Source of the DNA: Gracilimonas sp046602855
GTDB taxonomy: Bacteria; Bacteroidota; Rhodothermia; Balneolales; Balneolaceae
Direction of reading: 5' to 3'
DNA length: 64,000 nucleotides
NCBI RefSeq assembly: GCF_046602855.1
Contig: NZ_JBKINJ010000001.1
Span: 62,001 to 126,000 of the forward strand
Numbering within the stretch: the stretch's first letter is position 1; each line of letters starts with the position of its first letter. The position numbers and the translations under genes were made by a program. Shown piece by piece: positions 44,094-53,129 of the stretch. The notes under the pieces were generated by a model. It ran no database searches and was not told the DNA's origin. It worked only from the letters and a program-made list of their open reading frames with translations.

Positions 44094-44690
44094 TTACACT
44101 GCAGTGGCAACAGCCCGGATCACCATCGCTTTACCCACATGGTGTCTGCCTTCACTCAGGTCGATTTCCATTTCTTCCATGCGTTCAATATCTGTTCCTG
44201 CCAGCAGGCCTCTCAGCTTTTCTTTTGTGTAAAGAACACGTTCATCTTTTGGCCCACCCGAATCCCGCCCAAGCTGGTCTACTGAGTAGACTTCAATAAT
44301 GATAGTAGCTCCCGGTTTCAGGCTCTTGATGATATTTGAGTAAACTTCTTTAATGATCGATCGGGGAAGATGAACATATATGAATGCTGCCGCATCAAAT
44401 CGATTGTTTCCAAAATCATACTCAGACAGATCGCTTAAGTCATAAGTGATCTTAACGTCCTTTTTTTCAGCCAGTTTCAGGGCCTTTTCTTTAGCTGTGT
44501 GACTGTAGTCAACGGCAACTACATCCCATCCTTTCTCTGCGGCATATACTGAATTACGACCTTCACCGTCAGCCGGCAACAGGATCTTTCCAGGCTTGAG
44601 ATCATCTATCTGCTTTTTAAAAAAAGCATTCGGTTTGGTTCCATATACAAATTCTTCATCAGCGTAACGTTCATTCCAAAAATCTTTCAT
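44094..44690 (-). CDS. TehB-like class I SAM-dependent methyltransferase
   Basis: A 198-residue protein with the SAM-binding loop ILLPADGEGRNSVYAAEKG (near 36-54), DVVAVDYSHTA with the acidic ribose-binding residue, and FDAAAFIYVHLP. FWNERYADEEFVYGTKPN is the usual start of the TehB/thiopurine-type methyltransferase family, several of which methylate thiols or chalcogen oxyanions. In this setting it could detoxify reactive sulfur species; that is inference. It lies on the opposite strand, 73 bp from the second dioxygenase gene. Confidence 0.88.
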   Translation of the reverse strand: MKDFWNERYADEEFVYGTKPNAFFKKQIDDLKPGKILLPADGEGRNSVYAAEKGWDVVAVDYSHTAKEKALKLAEKKDVKITYDLSDLSEYDFGNNRFDAAAFIYVHLPRSIIKEVYSNIIKSLKPGATIIIEVYSVDQLGRDSGGPKDERVLYTKEKLRGLLAGTDIERMEEMEIDLSEGRHHVGKAMVIRAVATAV

Positions 44691-44763
44691 TTCAGTTTTT
44701 GATGGGTGTTTAATGTAGTATTTTCGTACAGTTTAACTAACGGAAATTAACACTATCTCATTC

Positions 44764-46179
44764 ATGTTTTTTCAGCAAATTTTTGAAGAGAAACTGGCTC
44801 AATATGCCTACTTGGTTGGGTGTCAGGCCACAGGAGAAGCGATCATCGTAGATCCTATGCGTGATATTCAGCGATACATAGATATTGCAGAAAAAGAAGA
44901 CCTGAAGATCGTTGCAGTGGCAGAGACGCATATTCATGCGGATTATCTAACCGGTATGCGTGAATTTGCAGAGCAGGGGGTAAAGATGTATTTGTCTGAT
45001 GAAGGGAATGCCGACTGGAAATATGAATGGGTGATCGGGAGTAATTACGACTATCAATTGTTGAAGGATGGTGATGAATTTGCAATTGGGAACATAAAAT
45101 TTACCGTAAAACATACCCCGGGCCACACCCCGGAACATATCAGCTATCTGTTAGCAGACGGCGCAACTACGGATGAGCCGATGGGCATTCTATCCGGTGA
45201 TTTTGTATTTGTAGGTGATGTAGGTCGGCCTGATCTGTTGGAAACAGCAGCAGGAATGCAGGGAGTTATGGAAGGTTCAGCCCGTGTAATGTATCAGTCA
45301 ATACAAAAGTTTATGGATATGCCGGAGTATTGGCAGGTCTGGCCGGGGCACGGTGCCGGAAGCTCGTGCGGAAAAGCATTGGGAGCTATTCCGGAATCAA
45401 CGATTGGATATGAGCAGCGGTTCAATGATTCGCTGAAAGCAGCAACTTCAGAACAAGCTTTTGTGGATTACATTCTGGAGGGACAGCCTGAACCGCCATT
45501 ATATTTTGCACGAATGAAAAGGGATAATAAAAAAGGGCCAAAGATACTTGGAAAGCTTCCTCAGCCGAAAAATATGGCGGTAGCTCAGATAATAGGGGAA
45601 GTCCGAATGTCACAGGCTGTAATTCTGGATACCCGTGAGCGAACTGAATTTATGAATGGCCACATTCAAGGCTCTCTGCTATCACCGCTAAATAAAGCCT
45701 TTAATACCGTAGCAGGATCATATATTCGTGAAACTGAAAAGATCTTTCTTATCATAGAAGAAAAGAATGTTGAAGAGGCGGTAAAAGATCTGATACGTAT
45801 CGGCTTGGATAAGATAGCGGGTTACGTGACTCCGGATCAACTGAAGAAGTTTGAAAATGAAGGCGGAGAATTATTTACCACCGAAACCATCGACTTTAAA
45901 AAGGCTGAGGAATATCTTGGGGAAGAGAAAGCCTACCTGCTGGATGTAAGAACATCTTCTGAATTTAAGGAAGGGCATATTCCGGGATCTTTGAACATAG
46001 CTCATACGCGATTGCTTGATAGAATGGCGGATGTCCCTGATGATAAGCCGGTAATGATATCATGTCAGTCAGGGGCTCGTGCAGCTGCAGCATCTGCGCT
46101 GCTAGAAAGCAAAGATTTCGTGGTAAAATACGTGGACGACCTGATCGAGGAATGGATGGAGGCAGATAGCGAACACTGA
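44764..46179 (+). CDS. Persulfide dioxygenase-like MBL domain fused to two rhodanese domains (copy 2)
   Basis: A 471-residue paralogue of the protein at 37695, of equal length and apparently aligned without gaps. HIHAD, HTPGHTPEH, GDVGRPD and WPGHG are all kept. The first rhodanese domain again lacks the active cysteine (LIIEEKN), and the second has Cys434 in SCQSGARAAA in place of YCQAGGRSA. The gene is divergent from the TehB-like methyltransferase. Its promoter is separate from that of copy 1, so the two copies are probably expressed under different conditions. Confidence 0.92.
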   Translation: MFFQQIFEEKLAQYAYLVGCQATGEAIIVDPMRDIQRYIDIAEKEDLKIVAVAETHIHADYLTGMREFAEQGVKMYLSDEGNADWKYEWVIGSNYDYQLLKDGDEFAIGNIKFTVKHTPGHTPEHISYLLADGATTDEPMGILSGDFVFVGDVGRPDLLETAAGMQGVMEGSARVMYQSIQKFMDMPEYWQVWPGHGAGSSCGKALGAIPESTIGYEQRFNDSLKAATSEQAFVDYILEGQPEPPLYFARMKRDNKKGPKILGKLPQPKNMAVAQIIGEVRMSQAVILDTRERTEFMNGHIQGSLLSPLNKAFNTVAGSYIRETEKIFLIIEEKNVEEAVKDLIRIGLDKIAGYVTPDQLKKFENEGGELFTTETIDFKKAEEYLGEEKAYLLDVRTSSEFKEGHIPGSLNIAHTRLLDRMADVPDDKPVMISCQSGARAAAASALLESKDFVVKYVDDLIEEWMEADSEH

Positions 46180-46245
46180 ATTTCTAAGTGACTCGCTTCT
46201 AATTCTCTGCATCATAGAAATTTGACATTCGTTATTCTTTGATCA

Positions 46246-46824
46246 CTATTCAATATTTGCGAGCTCCGCAAAGCGAAAACAATCCATAGTGTGATCCATT
46301 ACCAACCCGCAGGCTTGCATGTAAGCGTACATGATGGTACTGCCGACGAACTTGAATCCGCGTTTTTTTAGATCTTTACTTAGTGCATCAGATTCCGTTG
46401 TATTGGACGGTATTTGTTCAATAGTTTCGCGGTTATTTACGATCCGTTCACCCCCAACAAAATGCCATACGTACTTATTAAAGCTTCCGAATTCCTTCTG
46501 TATCTCAATGAAATGCCGTGCGTTGGAAATGGCAGACCTGATCTTAAGTTCGTGTCGAACTATGTCTTGGTTTTCCATTAATTTCTGTACATGGTTTTCA
46601 TCAAACTGTGCGACTTTAGTCGGGTCGAAACCAGCAAATGCATTTCGGTATCCTTCCCTTCGTTTTAATATGGTGGACCAACTTAAGCCAGCTTGAGCAC
46701 TTTCCAGGATGAGGAATTCGAAATGAATGCGGTCGTCATAAACCGGAACACCCCATTCCTGATCGTGGTATTCAATGTATTCCGGAAACTGACCATCTGC
46801 CCATTTGCAACGTTTTGTGCTCAT
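46246..46824 (-). CDS. tag: DNA-3-methyladenine glycosylase I
   Basis: A 192-residue repair glycosylase that removes 3-methyladenine from DNA. The zinc-site residues are visible as Cys6 (KRCKW), His20 (YHDQEWG) and the HTMDC pair near the C-terminus. FLILESAQAGLSWSTILKR is the helix carrying the catalytic Glu. Length and order match the Tag family. The gene is convergent with the second dioxygenase-rhodanese gene and divergent from ppc. Confidence 0.95.
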   Translation of the reverse strand: MSTKRCKWADGQFPEYIEYHDQEWGVPVYDDRIHFEFLILESAQAGLSWSTILKRREGYRNAFAGFDPTKVAQFDENHVQKLMENQDIVRHELKIRSAISNARHFIEIQKEFGSFNKYVWHFVGGERIVNNRETIEQIPSNTTESDALSKDLKKRGFKFVGSTIMYAYMQACGLVMDHTMDCFRFAELANIE

Positions 46825-46928
46825 TTTATGTAATTAAAGTGAAAAAAAGACCTTGCCGTAAATATATAAGAGTTTAATTATTTCTACCTTATTAAACTCT
46901 CTCACATTCACTTTTAAACAAGTAATTT

Positions 46929-49730
46929 ATGAACTGGAAAGAAACTGTAAAAGATCTGGCTGAAAAAAGTGGAATCAGCGAAAGTCTCTCAAAAAGAGTC
47001 ATAAAACTTACCGAGATCCTTGAAGAATTGACGATTGAAAAACACGGTGAAGATCTCGTTGATACGCTCGGTCGATTGCCGATCGAGAGTGCCGAAGCCC
47101 TGGATCAGGGGAATGAAGAGCTTATTGAAAAGCTGCAAACAGAAATGGAAGGCCTCTCGATCAAGGAGATCAAAGAGATCCTGCAGATGTATACCACTTT
47201 TTTTCACCTTGTAAATTCATTGGAGCAACATGAGATCAGCCGGGTAAACCGAAGACGTGAATTTGAAGAAACACCGGAATCGCCGAGAAAGGAAAGTATT
47301 GCCGAATCGGTTCATGATATGAAGAAAAACGGTTATAGTTATGTGAAAGCCCTTAATGTATTTCAGCAGATGGATATTCAACCCACTATTACGGCTCACC
47401 CCACTGAAGCCCGCCGGCGCAGTGTTTTACTGAAACAGCAGGAACTGGCATCTATGATATCAAGGCTTGGTGATACAGACATCACGCCGGATGAAAAAAT
47501 AGATCTGCACCGGGAGATCCTGAATCAATTAAACCTTTTACTACTGACAGATGAAGTTCGATCTGAACGACTTACAGTTGAAGACGAGGTGGAGAATGGC
47601 CTGTTCTATTTTACTCATTCAATATGGGATTCTATTCCTGTGCTCTATCGTGATATCCGTCAGGCTTTCGATACTTATTATAACAAAAGGCCGGAAGTAC
47701 CAATCGTATTGAGATATCGATCTTGGATAGGCAGTGACCGTGACGGTAATCCAAACGTGACTTCCAATGTGACCTGGCAAACGGTCATCGAACAGCGCAA
47801 AACGGTACTGAATCTGTACCTGGATGAATTGAATGAGCTGCGTCGATATTTGAGTGTATCTGACAAACAAGCTGAAGTTTCCAGAGAACTGGAGGAATCA
47901 GTTAATAAAGATGAAAAAGAATTTCCGTTATCTGAACGTTTTGAACGCCGTTATAAGCATGAAATGTATCGGCGGAAGGTGACACACATGATGCATAAGA
48001 TCCGTTTTCTGATCGAAAAGCTATCTAAAGATAAACAGGATATCGTGCAATCGGCTCAAATCTATACAAATATTGACTTTATAGATGATCTGGAGATTAT
48101 TAAGGAAAGCTTGGTTGAAAATGGGTTATCCGGACTTTCTGAGCAGGGGCGACTGCAGGATCTGATAATTCGGGCCAGAACATTTGGGTTTCATTTAAGC
48201 TCGCTGGATATTCGTCAGCATAGCAGCCTGCATGAAGAGACTGTAGAGGAATTATTAGCTCAGGCAAACGTACTCACTAATTATAGTGAATTGAGTGAAG
48301 ACGAAAAGATCGATACGCTGGTGAAGGAGCTTAGTAATCCCCGGCCGCTAAGTCCGGTCAAAAGTGACAGGTCCGAAGTTTCAGATAAAGTGATGACCGT
48401 TTTTGAGGAGATCAGCGATATGCTGGCGCTTAACCCCGATATCTTCGGAAGTTATATAATCAGTATGACTCACGGCATCAGTGATATGCTGGAAGTAATG
48501 CTGATCGCAAAAGAAGCGGGTCTTTGGAGTTATAGAAAAGGCGAGGTTGACAGTCAGATCGATGTAGTACCATTGTTTGAGACTATTGAAGATCTCGAAG
48601 AAAGTGCCGGCTTGATGGAACAAATGTTTGAACATGAACTTTTTTCGAAATACTTAAAATCCCGCGATAATTTTCAAGAGATCATGTTGGGGTATTCCGA
48701 TAGTAACAAAGATGGTGGTTACTGGATGGCCAACTGGGCACTCGATAAGGCACAATACGAACTCGGTTCTGTGTGCCGAAAGCATGAGGTTGACTTCAGG
48801 CTGTTTCATGGTCGGGGTGGAACCGTGGGGCGTGGGGGCGGACAATCAAATCAGGCCATTGTTGCTATGCCGGCTGTCGCAAATAACGGCCGCATCCGGT
48901 TCACTGAACAGGGTGAGGTGATCTCGTTCCGATACATGTTGCCATCAATCACTCATAGACATTTAGAGCAGATCGTAAATGCCATGGCTACGGTCACGAT
49001 GGCTCAGCATGATGAAGTGACTGGATATCTTTCAGGTAAGGAAAATGAAAGAGATGTCATCGAAACAATAGCCGAAACCTCTATGAAGGTATATCGTGAA
49101 TTGATTGACGCCCCTGATTTTTGGGATTGGTATTCCGGAATCACTCCGATCGAACATATTGGTAAACTGCCGATCGCCTCAAGGCCGGTTTCGAGAGGTT
49201 CCTCAGATGATATGACGTTTGATACCCTTCGTGCCATACCCTGGGTATTTGCATGGACACAGGTTCGTTATAACACACCCGGATGGTATGGTATTGCCGA
49301 GGGTATTGAAGCGGCCATCGAGAAGAATGATAAAGGTATGAGTATATTACAAAAATGGCATAAGGAATGGACCTTTTTTCGCACGGTACTGAATAATTCT
49401 CAGCGTGAAATGGCGAGAACCCATTTACCGACCTCAGATCTGTATAATTTCGAACCATCGAAATTTCATGATCAACTCATTCGTAAGTTCGGCGAAGCTG
49501 AAAGCAGGGTCACAGAAGTAACCGGTAACGATCATATTCTGGATCATAACAAAGTGATACAAAATTCGATATTATTCCGGAATCCATTTACCTATCCAAT
49601 GAATTTTATACAGGCAGAGTTACTAAAAAGGTGGAGAAAAGCAGAAAATCAGGCCCAGAAAAAAGAATTGACTGAGGTACTGTTTCTTAATATCAATGGT
49701 ATAGCTGCGGCAATGCAGAGCACGGGTTAA
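46929..49730 (+). CDS. ppc: Phosphoenolpyruvate carboxylase
   Basis: A 933-residue enzyme that carboxylates PEP to oxaloacetate, refilling the TCA cycle. The catalytic His157 is in TAHPTEARRRS; GYSDSNKDGG (near 580) and FHGRGGTVGRGGG (near 625) form the PEP-binding and Mg-binding blocks. Length is near the usual 880-930. It is a single gene, with 104 bp to the divergent tag gene. The next gene, ilvE, starts 69 bp downstream. Confidence 0.97.
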   Translation: MNWKETVKDLAEKSGISESLSKRVIKLTEILEELTIEKHGEDLVDTLGRLPIESAEALDQGNEELIEKLQTEMEGLSIKEIKEILQMYTTFFHLVNSLEQHEISRVNRRREFEETPESPRKESIAESVHDMKKNGYSYVKALNVFQQMDIQPTITAHPTEARRRSVLLKQQELASMISRLGDTDITPDEKIDLHREILNQLNLLLLTDEVRSERLTVEDEVENGLFYFTHSIWDSIPVLYRDIRQAFDTYYNKRPEVPIVLRYRSWIGSDRDGNPNVTSNVTWQTVIEQRKTVLNLYLDELNELRRYLSVSDKQAEVSRELEESVNKDEKEFPLSERFERRYKHEMYRRKVTHMMHKIRFLIEKLSKDKQDIVQSAQIYTNIDFIDDLEIIKESLVENGLSGLSEQGRLQDLIIRARTFGFHLSSLDIRQHSSLHEETVEELLAQANVLTNYSELSEDEKIDTLVKELSNPRPLSPVKSDRSEVSDKVMTVFEEISDMLALNPDIFGSYIISMTHGISDMLEVMLIAKEAGLWSYRKGEVDSQIDVVPLFETIEDLEESAGLMEQMFEHELFSKYLKSRDNFQEIMLGYSDSNKDGGYWMANWALDKAQYELGSVCRKHEVDFRLFHGRGGTVGRGGGQSNQAIVAMPAVANNGRIRFTEQGEVISFRYMLPSITHRHLEQIVNAMATVTMAQHDEVTGYLSGKENERDVIETIAETSMKVYRELIDAPDFWDWYSGITPIEHIGKLPIASRPVSRGSSDDMTFDTLRAIPWVFAWTQVRYNTPGWYGIAEGIEAAIEKNDKGMSILQKWHKEWTFFRTVLNNSQREMARTHLPTSDLYNFEPSKFHDQLIRKFGEAESRVTEVTGNDHILDHNKVIQNSILFRNPFTYPMNFIQAELLKRWRKAENQAQKKELTEVLFLNINGIAAAMQSTG

Positions 49731-49798
49731 TGCATGGATAAACATTAATTAACAGACACAAAACTGTAATTTATTCAGAAAGATGTTATTTTAATACT

Positions 49799-50890
49799 AT
49801 GATGAATGAGACAATAGCCAATACCAATATTACCGTAAAACCAGTTACCGACAGCCGTATTAACGAAGTTGATTTCGATAACCTCGTTTTTGGCCGAAAA
49901 TTCTCAGACCATATGTTTGAGATGGTATATGAAGATGGAAAGTGGGGTGAGCCACTCATAAAACCATATGGATCTTTCCAGATCACCCCTGCAACAAATG
50001 TCCTGCATTATGGACAGGCTGTTTTTGAAGGTATGAAAGCGTTCTATGTAGACGAAAATACCGTTCATATCTTTAGGCCGGATGTTCACCATCAAAGGTT
50101 TAATAATTCCTGCAGAAGGATGTGCATCCCTGAAACGGACTATGAGACATTTATAGAAGCTCTTGAGACGCTAATTAAATTGGATCGCCAGTGGATCCCC
50201 AAAAAAGCGGGGACCGCACTATATATTAGGCCGTTTATTTTTGCTTCTGACGATCTTTTGGCTGCTCGTTCATCAGATACATTCACCTATCAGATCATAA
50301 CCTCACCGGTAGGTGCATATTATGCGGAGGGATTTAATCCTGTGTCGCTTACCACAACTGATGAGTATGTCCGCGCGGTTGAAGGTGGAACCGGAGAAGC
50401 TAAAGCTGCTGGCAACTACGCAGGAAGTTTTCTTCCGGCACAAAAGGCTAAAGCCAAAGGATATACACAAGTTCTCTGGCTGGATGCAAAAGAGCATAAG
50501 TATGTTGAAGAAGTTGGAACCATGAACATCCATTTCCTTATCGGGGAAACTTTAGTTTCACCGGCACTGACCGGATCTATCCTTCCAGGGGTAACACGCC
50601 GGTCCGTTTTGGCCTTAGCTGAGGAGTGGGGGCTGAAGGTTGAAGAAAGACGTATTACTATTGATGAAGTTTTTAAAGCTCACGAAAATGGAGAGTTAAA
50701 AGAAGTCTTCGGCTCCGGTACAGCAGCTGTTGTTTCTCCGGTAGGACTTATTCATCATCAGGGCAAAAACATCGAATTGGATCGTGAAAAACCCGGCGAC
50801 TTTGCTCAGAAATGCTTTGATGAGATCACGGGCATTCAATACGGGAGAAAGGAAGATAAACATGACTGGATCCATAAGATCGATATCTAA
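49799..50890 (+). CDS. ilvE: Branched-chain-amino-acid aminotransferase
   Basis: A 363-residue class IV aminotransferase of the long (type II) BCAT group. VLHYGQAVFEGMKAF is its substrate-loop block, FRPDVHHQRFNNSCRRM follows, and Lys202 in GEAKAAGNYAGS binds pyridoxal phosphate. VEEVGTMNIHF and SGTAAVVSPVG complete the family pattern. It makes and breaks down valine, leucine and isoleucine. The start has two adjacent ATG codons; the first is given. crcB starts 5 bp after its stop. Confidence 0.95.
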   Translation: MMNETIANTNITVKPVTDSRINEVDFDNLVFGRKFSDHMFEMVYEDGKWGEPLIKPYGSFQITPATNVLHYGQAVFEGMKAFYVDENTVHIFRPDVHHQRFNNSCRRMCIPETDYETFIEALETLIKLDRQWIPKKAGTALYIRPFIFASDDLLAARSSDTFTYQIITSPVGAYYAEGFNPVSLTTTDEYVRAVEGGTGEAKAAGNYAGSFLPAQKAKAKGYTQVLWLDAKEHKYVEEVGTMNIHFLIGETLVSPALTGSILPGVTRRSVLALAEEWGLKVEERRITIDEVFKAHENGELKEVFGSGTAAVVSPVGLIHHQGKNIELDREKPGDFAQKCFDEITGIQYGRKEDKHDWIHKIDI

Positions 50891-50895
50891 ATCGA

Positions 50896-51291
50896 ATGAT
50901 GAATGTTGATCTGATCAAAATTCTGGTAGTCGGTTCCGGTGGTTTTATAGGAGCTGTTTCACGTTACCTGATCTCCGTATTTGCCATATCACAGGTTCCG
51001 CATTCCAAACTTCCATACGGGACTGTTGCCGTCAATCTTATTGGATGTTTGCTAATAGGTTTTTTAGCCGGATTGTTTGAGATAAAATCGTGGGCAAACC
51101 CCGAATTTCGTCTCTTTATTTTTGTCGGTATCCTGGGTGGTTTCACAACCTTCTCAACCTTCTCCCACGAAACGTTTCTACTCTTCGAAAATGGCAAACT
51201 GTTGATGAGCATAGCAAACCTTAGCTTTCAGGTAATATTCGGACTGGTCTTTGTGTGGTTGGGTTACCAGTTGGTCCGTTTGTTTAGTTGA
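50896..51291 (+). CDS. crcB: Fluoride channel/exporter CrcB (Fluc)
   Basis: A 131-residue, four-helix membrane protein. GSGGFIGAVSRYLIS, VNLIGCLLIGFLAG and GGFTTFSTFSHET are the fluoride channel signatures, including the Phe-box region. Fluc works as an antiparallel dimer; a single gene implies a homodimer. It follows ilvE by 5 bp and may be coupled to it. No fluoride riboswitch is visible because there is no leader between the two genes. Confidence 0.95.
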   Translation: MMNVDLIKILVVGSGGFIGAVSRYLISVFAISQVPHSKLPYGTVAVNLIGCLLIGFLAGLFEIKSWANPEFRLFIFVGILGGFTTFSTFSHETFLLFENGKLLMSIANLSFQVIFGLVFVWLGYQLVRLFS

Positions 51292-51302
51292 GGAGAGCTG
51301 TA

Positions 51303-52232
51303 TTAATACCCCTTCTCTCTATCCACTTCGTACATCAATTCCATTCCAGACATTGCTCGCTTATAATTTTCTACGATAACTTTGGCAGCTTCTTCAGTAG
51401 GAGTTATAGCCGCGATATGCGGTGTTATCATGATCTGTTTTCGATTCCAGAAAGTATGGTTATTTGGAAGGGGTTCTTCCTCAAATACATCGAGGCAGGC
51501 TCCTTCAAGGTAATTCATATCAAAAGCATAGATGAGGTCTTCCTCAACAAGATGGCTGCCTCTGCCTACATTGATCAGATATCCGGGCTTTTTTAGTTTT
51601 TTAAAGAGGTTTAGGTCAAGGATTCCATCAGTTTCATCGGTCAACGGAAGCAAGTTTACCAACATTTTCACTTCTCCAAGAAAGGTATTGAGCTCATCGT
51701 TTCCTGCAAATGATTCTACGCCGTCAATATCTTTTTTATTTCGTGACCAACCAAAAACCTTATATCCTTGTTCCACCAATAATGTTGCAACAGACAGACC
51801 CATTTCGCCTAAACCCATGACTCCAACAGGGGTATTTGCTTTAGAAATATTATTGAATTGCTTCCAGATACCGGTCTTCTTCTGCTCAAAATAGCGGTTA
51901 ATATGAAGCCTGTAGTTTGTGATGGCGTTTAAAACATAGTCTGACATTTGTGTTTGCAGCGATTCAGTGATCAATCTCGCGATAGGAATTTCGTCAGCAA
52001 GACTTTCATCATCCAACAAGTGATTGACACCGGCGCCAAGGGAGGATACTGCTCTTAGGTTTGGGTAGTTACCCAACACCTTATCCGGATGATTCCAACA
52101 GACAGCAAAATTTACTCTTTCTTTTTTGCTAACCCTTGGCCAAACCTCAACATCTATATTTGGATCCCGATCTAGGATCGCCTGCTTTAATGATGAGAAA
52201 TCCCGGTTTTTAGCAATTAATAATAATGACAT
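51303..52232 (-). CDS. D-2-hydroxyacid dehydrogenase (GhrA-like)
   Basis: A 309-residue NAD(P)-dependent dehydrogenase resembling glyoxylate/hydroxypyruvate reductase A. VGVMGLGEMGLSVATLL is the dinucleotide loop. The catalytic residues fall in LINVGRGSHLVEEDL (Arg), LDVFEEEPLP (Glu) and ITPHIAAIT (His). The substrate is inferred from the family: glyoxylate, hydroxypyruvate or a similar 2-keto acid. It is convergent with crcB and may be co-transcribed with the Nudix gene 72 bp upstream. Confidence 0.9.
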   Translation of the reverse strand: MSLLLIAKNRDFSSLKQAILDRDPNIDVEVWPRVSKKERVNFAVCWNHPDKVLGNYPNLRAVSSLGAGVNHLLDDESLADEIPIARLITESLQTQMSDYVLNAITNYRLHINRYFEQKKTGIWKQFNNISKANTPVGVMGLGEMGLSVATLLVEQGYKVFGWSRNKKDIDGVESFAGNDELNTFLGEVKMLVNLLPLTDETDGILDLNLFKKLKKPGYLINVGRGSHLVEEDLIYAFDMNYLEGACLDVFEEEPLPNNHTFWNRKQIMITPHIAAITPTEEAAKVIVENYKRAMSGMELMYEVDREKGY

Positions 52233-52304
52233 GTATTCTCTGATTGATGAGCCTGAAGATAATGATTCAAAAAGACAGGTATTAGATTCCCGTTATAAAA
52301 ATGT

Positions 52305-52955
52305 TTACTTCCGTTGGTCTTGAAGAAAATCTTGATATAGTTCGATTAACTCACTCATCATCATGGCTGTTGCTCCCCATAGCGGTACTCGGTGAATATT
52401 CCAGAATGGTACTCTATAGGGAGTTCCTCTGAGGTTCCATTCTTCATAAACCAGATTTTTTTCTTCAATCAATTCATCCAAAGAAACGGAGATGATCTCG
52501 TCTACTTCATTTGGATTAGGAGTGAAAAGCTGCTCCCGCTCAAGAAAGGCAACCACAGGTGTAACCATATTGTCGGAGTGTCCGACATATAGTGAGGTGA
52601 GAGTGCCGGTTATTTTTACGCCATCATTGTGTAAACCTATCTCTTCCTGTGCCTCGCGAAGAGCCGTTTCAAATATAGTTTCATCACCTTCTTTGCCGCC
52701 ACCGGGGAAACTTAACTGACCACCATGATTGATGTCCTGTGTTCTCAAAGTCAGTAAAACCTCGAGTTCATTTTTCCAGGCGATCAAAGGAACGAGCACG
52801 CTGCTGTTACGAAAATCATCGTTGGCAGGTTCGTAATGTCGAATCGCATATTCCTTGTTCAAAGGGTTTGGAGCCATTTTTTTTTGGGAATCTCGCCCCG
52901 GAAGACTGTTACTCAAACGCTCTTGTAAATACTTGTGAAATTTAATTTGTAACAA
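52305..52955 (-). CDS. Nudix hydrolase, CoA pyrophosphatase type
   Basis: A 216-residue protein. The Nudix box is GKEGDETIFETALREAQEEI-G. Just before it, LLTLRTQDINHGGQLSFPGG is the UPF0035-type motif that marks CoA diphosphatases such as NudL. The predicted role is hydrolysis of CoA or related diphosphates. Its first 30 residues are charged and not part of the domain. It lies upstream of the dehydrogenase gene on the same strand. Confidence 0.9.
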   Translation of the reverse strand: MLQIKFHKYLQERLSNSLPGRDSQKKMAPNPLNKEYAIRHYEPANDDFRNSSVLVPLIAWKNELEVLLTLRTQDINHGGQLSFPGGGKEGDETIFETALREAQEEIGLHNDGVKITGTLTSLYVGHSDNMVTPVVAFLEREQLFTPNPNEVDEIISVSLDELIEEKNLVYEEWNLRGTPYRVPFWNIHRVPLWGATAMMMSELIELYQDFLQDQRK

Positions 52956-52999
52956 AGTGGAAAATTAAAACTGTTTAATGTATGATATCGGATGTGCAG

Positions 53000-53056
53000 G
53001 CAGTACAACCTGAATTGTTTCTTTTGGGCAAGACAGGTCAAGTCATAATGTACTGC
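53000..53056. repeat. Inverted repeat upstream of the subtilase gene
   Basis: GCAGTACA and TGTACTGC are perfect 8-bp arms 41 bp apart, 73 bp before the subtilase start. It may be a paired operator site or a loop in the leader. Confidence 0.35.
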
Positions 53057-53129
53057 ATATTCAACATTAAATATAACTACTCATTTATTGGGTATAAGTA
53101 AAACAATAACCAAAAAAGGTTAATCAAAT

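Noticed and set aside
50880..50900. Possible fluoride riboswitch ahead of crcB
   Set aside because: Only 5 bp separate ilvE and crcB, so there is no room for an aptamer.
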